Positions 58,890 to 64,000 of a stretch of 64,000 bases of DNA are shown piece by piece (the first letter of the stretch is position 1; each line of letters begins with the position of its first letter). A program made the translations under genes and the position numbers. The stretch lies in contig NC_041005.1 of NCBI RefSeq assembly GCF_004193775.1, forward strand, positions 18,013,865-18,077,864. The letters are read 5' to 3'. The notes beneath the pieces are model-generated. The model searched no databases and was not told the origin of the DNA. It worked only from the letters and a program-made list of their open reading frames with translations. This DNA is from Glycine soja (taxonomy: Eukaryota > Streptophyta > Magnoliopsida > Fabales > Fabaceae).

Positions 58890-59935
58890 CTAAACTGATG
58901 GTGGTGGAGGTAAATCAAGGCAATCACGAATGATGGTGACATCTTCTTCAACCTTTGCAATCCTTGAGTCCATTTTGTCAAATCGCATGTCCACTTGTTG
59001 TTCCAAAGCATCAAACCTCTCACCAACATAGGTTTGAAGTCCATCAAACCTTTCAAGAATGTTGTGCATAAGAGATGAAGAGTCATCTCTCTAAGAATAT
59101 GGTGATGGAGAACGGTCTTCAGCGGCCTGTACTGGAGCATCCTTCTTTACCCAAGAGTCATCCCTCTCTTTGCGGTAACCGAAGGAAGAGACTACATTTG
59201 CACCGATAGAGAAGGATCTCTTGACGTTGACAAAGGGCTCAGAGTCAAGAGGGACATTAAAATGTTGTAGAAACAAAGTGATCAAATGAGGATATGGAAG
59301 AGGAGCATTTGATCGCAATGCCTTATGCATGCGATATCTCACAAGATGGGCCCAGTTGATTTGATGAACGATTAAGAAAACCCACATGATTATCAAATCT
59401 TCCTTAGACACCTGTGCAAGGTTGGAAGATTTAGGGAGTAGAATGCACACAATCAAGTAGTGCATAATGCGGCATTCGAATGCCAATGAACCGGCAAGAA
59501 GCCTTCCGGTCATATCCGCTTGGTTGGTGCAAACCTTCTGGCGGGCATCAGACACAGAGAAATCAAACTTCAACTTATCATCAAGTGTACCCTCAAATGG
59601 TACACCGTCACTTGATAATTAAGTGAGATAAAAAAAAGGGACCGGTTTATGACCATCTTAATCCCATAAACTTCAGAAATCAAGGAATCTTCTTGAATTT
59701 CCAAGTTTGAATAAAAAGCTTTATCCAATTTAGGGTATAAAGGAAGTTTCATGGAGATAAACTGAATTAAAACAAAATTTTGAAATGCTTGAAGGCAATT
59801 AAACACTTCATCATCAAACAAAGCTAAGTCTATGAACTTAGGGTTGATAATGGAACAAGAAGAGAAAAGAGAATTGCATCGGATACGTTGTTCTTTCGAG
59901 GAAAACAACGTAGGAGATGATATGGAGGGAGGAAT
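58890..59935 (-). pseudogene. env-like / plant transposon-protein ORF, truncated
   Basis: A minus-strand protein of the kind annotated as putative plant transposon protein or env-like in SIRE and Athila elements. Segments: INPKFIDLALFDDEVFNCLQ, KLDKAFYSNLEIQEDSLISE and VYGIKMVINRSLFF in one frame. A frameshift follows near 59620, then KLKFDFSVSDARQKVCTNQA and INWAHLVRYRMHKALRSNAP (59091-59573). A TAG (59091-59093) precedes a heptad-rich tail with LERFDGLQTYVGERFDALEQ and MRFDKMDSRIAKVEED, likely a coiled coil, ending at TAG 58890-58892. The N-terminus is cut at 59935. Function in plants is unproven. Confidence 0.78.
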
Positions 59936-60897
59936 TGATGCAATCCTACCCCGCAAGGGCATTGGATAGAAAACTCCAAGTAGATTGGGCCAGAGATGCA
60001 AGAGAAGGCCCTAGGGTTCTTATGAGCCTTAGGGTAGATTTCGGGCCCATGGGCTAAGTACGAGCCCACTTATCTTTGTAAATATTAGATTAAGGTTTCA
60101 TTATTTTTGGGCCTTGTATTTAGGGCTCCATAATGTAGGTAGGGTACCCTAGAAATATAGGATTTTTCAGCCCTTGTATTTTAGGGCACCTAGACTAGTT
60201 TTTGTATTAGGGGTAGTTTTGTAATTTCACATGCACTAAGTGGATATTTGATGTGTGTGGTTGGAAATAAATTTAATTGAATTGGTAGAAGCCCAATCCA
60301 ATTAAATTTTAGAGGGGGAGGTGAGCATTTGCGTACTACACCCCATTGCCACATCATATAGTCACACTTTGTGCATGTCCTTCATGCTTTTCATGCCTCA
60401 TGACACCTAAGCACACTTAGTGGAGAATCTTGGAATTGATCTTGGATTAGTGGGATGAACCATAACTAAAATTCACTAATCATAATTAGTGAAATTTAGG
60501 CTCCAAAGTTTGGCTCCACAAATTCAATTTCAAATTCAAGTGAAATTTGAATTTTCCTCCAATTTTGTGTGACACTTAGGCTATAAATAGAGGTCATGTG
60601 TGTGCATTTTTTTCAACTTTGATCATTTGAATATTAACTTCAGATTTCAGAGCTCTTTTTGAGCACAAAATTTCGTGCTCTTCTCTCCCTCTCCCTTCAT
60701 TCATCTCCTTCTTCCTCCAAGCTCTTATCCATGGCCTCCTATGGTGGTGAGCTTCTTCTAGACTCATCTTCTCCTTGAAGTGGCGTCTCCTCTCTCTCTC
60801 CCTTTCTTCATTCCGCTGCCATTCATCTTCCAAGAAGCAAAGGAATCCATTGATGAAGAAGATCCTAGGCCTACAAGCTCCAATGGAGCTTGTATCA
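59936..60897 (+). repeat. 5' LTR of the plus-strand gypsy element
   Basis: 962 bp, TGATGCAATCC to CTTGTATCA. Shares CCAAGTAGATTGGGCCAGAG and GGGCCTTGTATTTAGGGC-type strings with the other family LTRs. Confidence 0.88.
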
Positions 60898-60899
60898 TG

Positions 60900-60911
60900 T
60901 GGTATCAGAGC
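60900..60911 (+). other. primer-binding site of the gypsy element
   Basis: TGGTATCAGAGC two bases after the LTR, complementary to initiator Met-tRNA. Confidence 0.92.
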
Positions 60912-62830
60912 TTCTTCATCTAGGTGATGTTTTTTTGCTTCCTCTATCTTTTTGTTCGGTGAATTCTCTTCAATTCCTTGTTCTTCATCTTATTCTCCAT
61001 GTATATCCTTCATTGTCTTGTGGTTTGGTGCTTTTTAGAGTAGATTAAAAAAAAAAACCGATTAAATCTTAGATCTACACTTGTTCTTGCATTTCTATGG
61101 TTCAAATTTTGTAGATCTACTCTTGAATCTTGTTTTTGTGTTGATTTTAGGTTCTATCAATTTTCATTCATAATATTCTTGTGCTGAACCTTTAGATCTA
61201 AATCTTGTTCCAAAATATTGATTAGAAAAAAAAAACACAAAAATCTAAGTGTAAATCACTTAATCCATGTTGTCTTAGAGTCATGTTTAGTCATAGTAAT
61301 TGTCACATTATGTTCTAAGTTTGTGTTGAATTTTATTTTATTGATTGAATTCTAGATACATTTGTTCATGTATTATTGTCATTCTTAGCCTATCTTTTGA
61401 ATTTTGAGTCTAATTCATGCATGTTATTTAGTTCATAACATGTTCTAAATCAATTCCTAGAAGTAGTCTTGTTCTTGAACTTTTTTTTTTTGCTTTCTAA
61501 GTTTCCTACATGATGCCTATGATGAAGTTGAGTTGTGGTGCTGAGTTGTGGCTGGATTTGTGAATCAAAATAAGTCTTAAGATCTCTTTAATTGTGTTAT
61601 TCAAGATAATTGAGCATAAGAAAACACAAATTGTAACTATCCAAGCCTTAAACAACATAAACACTACTCTTGATTTCTAGGCTAAAATCGCTGGTGCTGG
61701 CAGCTTGAACATACGAACTTGTATAAATTACTGGGAAATTGGTCACTACGTTTTTTGAGTTGAAACTTTTACTGAATTTTCTAGACATCTGGACCAAAAT
61801 TATAAGAAAAGAACCAAGCGATTTGGATTAAAGGAAAAAATAAGAAAAATCTCACAAGTTGGCAGAAAAATCAGTGTCCAGGAAAAAAAAAGGAAAAGTG
61901 AAAGGAAAGTGTGCTTGTTGTTTTGGCTCAAAATTTGTTCTATAATTGGTGCCTATTTTATACCAATCCTAGTTCTGAAATTTCAATTGAAAATTATTGT
62001 GAAAACAAGTGCCAAAACTAGAGGTTTCTTGAGTCTTTTTTTTTAGAGTTTTTCTACTCTACTCTAGAGCCATTCTAGGTTTCTCTTTGAGTCCTAGCTT
62101 GGTTTTTTGTGCTTTTCATTGCTTTAATTGTTGAATAATCCTTGGAAATTTGTCTTGTTAAAACTCTATTGATTTAGCTTTCATTTCATTTTATTTTTTT
62201 GGTCTTTGGTTATTGCTTGTCTCTTTGTTTCCTTGCTTGTGAGTTGCCATATAGGGAATTGGAAAGGAGGATTGGTGTCATATCTTGAAGAATTTGAGTC
62301 AAGAAGAAAGGGGCCAACCACCTTAAGAGCTATTGGACTAAGAAGCACTCCAAATTGAGTGAAACACTAAAGAGAGAATAGCCACCACAATTGAGGACTT
62401 TTTTTTTCTTTGTAATTTTGTAATTGGCAATTTGCTTTGCTTTCAAATTTTGTAACAAAAAGGCCTTTCATTGGAAGTAAGTTGGGAGCCTCCGCTAGGT
62501 CACCCTACTTCCATTTGTGTGTAATAATTTTAGGCAATTTTCCCTCAGGATAGTGAGTGTTTTGTTGGGAACCTTAAATGAGGTCATCCAAACACTCTTA
62601 GGATCCGCCTAGTTTGCCTTTCTTGCACTTTAATTTCTTGCTTACTTTCATAGCTTATTTCTTTTACCCTCCATTGTCAAACCACCTAGATAGCTTGCCT
62701 TTTACCAATTAGTTTTTACCTTATCTTTCACACCTCTTTTAGTGTTTATTTTGGCTAGTTTCAACCATAGTTTCTTTTACCTTTTGTTTTCAAACCCCCA
62801 ACAAGAAAGAACCATAACTTAGGAACCAAC
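60912..62830 (+). other. long 5' leader of the gypsy element
   Basis: About 1.9 kb between primer site and the ORF start. T-rich, with no convincing open frame. A leader this long is common in plant gypsy elements. Confidence 0.6.
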
Positions 62831-64000
62831 ATGAGTCTTCATTCTTCATCTAGTGTTAATGGTGAGGGTTCTACTCCTAAGGACCCCTTGTATAAGATAT
62901 TAGATGAGTTGAGATCCCTTAAGTTGTGGAAAGAAAAACAAGAGAGAAAAGAAAAAGGTAAAAAAGGAGTGGAAGAAATAAGTCAAGATGAAAGAAAGAA
63001 AATAAGAGAGGAAGAAAGAAGAAAAATAATGAAAGAAATGAAAAGAGAAAAACATGTCTCCTATAGTAGTCATAACTCTTGCAAGAGCCTAAGTGAAGAA
63101 CTTCGTGACTATTATGAAGGAAGGCATAGGTCACATCTTAGACCTCACTCCCATAGGAGAGAAAATGGAAGAAAGCCTCAAGAGGTTAACATTAAACTCT
63201 CATACTTCCATGGGAAGGACAATGTAGAGGCTAATTTAGATTGGGAAATAAGGGTAGAGCAACAACTTAAAAGGAAGTCTACTTCAAAATCTTATGGCTC
63301 TCACTCTTATCCAAAGAAAGACCAAGGTCAAGGAATCTTAGGGGTGAGACCTTCTAAGCCCAAAGATGATAAGGGGAAGACAATAGAAAAGCAACCCCTT
63401 AAGGCTAGTATACAAGAGAAGACTAGCTCCATGAAGTGCTTTAAATGTCTTGGAAGAGGACACATTACTTCTCAATGCCCCACCAAGAAAACCATGATTA
63501 TGAGGGGCCAAGACATTTATAGTAGCCAAGATGAGGCTACTACTTCACCTTCCTCTAGTGAAAGTGAAGAAGCAAAGGGGGGAAAATCTAGTGAAGAAAT
63601 CTATCCCCAAGAAGAAGGACAACCTTTAATGGTTAAGGAGGAGTGTAAGGAGGTAAGTGTCTCCTCCAAGAGGTTAGCTAAGAAGGAAAGACATTTTGAA
63701 ATAAAGACAAATATTAAAGAAATTTCCCTTCCTAGACAACCTCCACATTTTCTCTTTTGTAAAAAGACACTTGTTAGCATTGCCACATCTCTTAGGCTTG
63801 AGTTTATTCCTCAAGTAAAGGAGTTGTTGGATGATGGTTTGGTTCGCAAGAGATTAAATCCTTGTGCTTTGTTGGTGCCCAAAATAGGTATTATTAGGCA
63901 CCAAATCCCTACAATAGGTGGTGTGATGAATGTTTTGGGTGGTGCAACACTCTTTTGTAAAATCACTCGTGCACCCAACATCTTCATGATTGATGTACAT
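62831..64000 (+). CDS. gypsy gag-protease-RT-derived ORF with in-frame deletions (partial at window edge)
   Basis: Open for 390 codons from ATG 62831 to the window end without a stop. Residues 1-100: MSLHSSSSVNGEG, then a Lys/Glu-rich region (about 33-78). SYFHGKDNVEANLDWEIRVE (about 124-143) runs straight into QQLKRKSTSKSYGSHSYPKK. In family members about 150 residues of gag core lie between two VEQ motifs, so an in-frame loss occurred there. A zinc knuckle CFKCLGRGHITSQC (about 201-214) is intact. SSQDEATTSPSSSESEEAKG follows. The protease core is missing. RT remnants ELLDDGLVRKRLNPCALLVP, RHQIP and TLFCKITRAPNIFM lack the catalytic segments. The frame survives several deletions, which is unusual for decay. 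It might be a non-autonomous gag-type ORF or chance. Confidence 0.75.
   Translation, partial: MSLHSSSSVNGEGSTPKDPLYKILDELRSLKLWKEKQERKEKGKKGVEEISQDERKKIREEERRKIMKEMKREKHVSYSSHNSCKSLSEELRDYYEGRHRSHLRPHSHRRENGRKPQEVNIKLSYFHGKDNVEANLDWEIRVEQQLKRKSTSKSYGSHSYPKKDQGQGILGVRPSKPKDDKGKTIEKQPLKASIQEKTSSMKCFKCLGRGHITSQCPTKKTMIMRGQDIYSSQDEATTSPSSSESEEAKGGKSSEEIYPQEEGQPLMVKEECKEVSVSSKRLAKKERHFEIKTNIKEISLPRQPPHFLFCKKTLVSIATSLRLEFIPQVKELLDDGLVRKRLNPCALLVPKIGIIRHQIPTIGGVMNVLGGATLFCKITRAPNIFMIDVH

Larger units (their letters stand above)
56777..59935 (-). mobile_element. 3' half of an env-bearing LTR retrotransposon, minus strand
   Basis: Minus-strand order: env-like ORF (58890-59935), spacer, polypurine tract AAAAAGGGGGAGAT (58442-58455), 3' LTR (56777-58441). 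Its 5' part is absent, because the env-like frame is cut at 59935 where a gypsy LTR begins. The PPT fixes the LTR orientation for the whole AATCGATT-type family. An env-like gene upstream of the 3' LTR suggests the SIRE/Maximus copia lineage, but no pol is attached here to prove it. Confidence 0.75.
59936..64000 (+). mobile_element. Ty3/gypsy element, plus strand, runs off the window
   Basis: 5' LTR (59936-60897), Met-tRNA primer site, 1.9-kb leader and a long gag-protease-RT-derived ORF that is still open at the window edge. It is the same LTR family as 31220-32125 and 52619-53590. It lies directly against the truncated env-like ORF, so it either inserted there or was joined by deletion. The left flank is GGAAT, and its partner would be outside the window. 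Confidence 0.87.

Noticed and set aside
59570..60069. Long minus-strand frames crossing position 59936
   Set aside because: The env-like reading ends at 59935. Beyond that the frame is chance readthrough into the reverse strand of the gypsy LTR.
62919..63786. Minus-strand open frames under the gypsy ORF
   Set aside because: They are antisense shadows of the 390-codon plus-strand ORF, which has the CCHC motif and family segments.
1..64000. tRNA, rRNA, bacterial operon or phage system
   Set aside because: No cloverleaf or rRNA sequence was recognised and the window has plant introns and LTR elements throughout. I found no sign of a new defence or biosynthetic system.

Overview
This is a gene-poor plant chromosome window, most likely from soybean (Glycine max) or a close legume. 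The DNA is very AT-rich. The one intact host gene has GT-AG introns. Most of the remainder is nested LTR retrotransposons whose LTRs carry GTAATCGATTAC palindromes, which I associate with soybean intergenic DNA. The species call is an inference from recognised sequence style, not from a search.

Layout. 1-2.65 kb is AT-rich flank. 2.65-5.44 kb holds the intact six-exon gene for the GINS replication subunit PSF1, with a tiny TRIM-like element in intron 2. 6.2-7.3 kb is an imperfect inverted repeat with an unrecognised GC-richer interior. 9.24-27.65 kb is a four-level nest. A Tekay-like long LTR (5-bp target duplication GTATT) is split by a Ty1/copia element. The copia gag is split by an AATCGATT-type solo LTR (target duplication AGAAA). 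That LTR is split by an Athila-like Ty3/gypsy element on the minus strand. A related, unoccupied version of the outermost target lies at about 29.8 kb. 27.93-29.57 kb is another AATCGATT-type solo LTR (ATTAT). 30.67-31.16 kb holds two exons of an unrecognised plant gene, followed by a gypsy solo LTR (CAAGT, 31.22-32.13 kb). 33.9-34.3 kb looks like a CACTA transposon end.

37.2-45.5 kb is a resistance-gene graveyard. It has a broken CC-NBS-LRR N-terminus (+) and a broken receptor-like-protein C-terminus (-), facing tail to tail. An old copia element (37829-44315, AAACA) separates them, and a hAT-like MITE splits the receptor remnant. 46.3-47.6 kb is a diverged AT-rich tandem repeat. 48.1-51.5 kb is a C-terminal pseudogene of a DDX41/RH35-type RNA helicase, split by a 3-kb solo LTR (AATGA).

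52.6-64.0 kb is a second nest. A minus-strand gypsy relic is cut by an AATCGATT-type solo LTR, by an Athila solo LTR (CTCAC), and by the 3' half of an element with an env-like ORF. A plus-strand gypsy element with 5' LTR, primer-binding site and a 390-codon ORF runs off the right edge.

Nothing here forms an operon or a pathway. The clearest unexplained structure is in the U3 part of the AATCGATT-type LTRs: an array of paired palindromes whose centres are 21 bp apart in 14 of 15 pairs I measured by hand.
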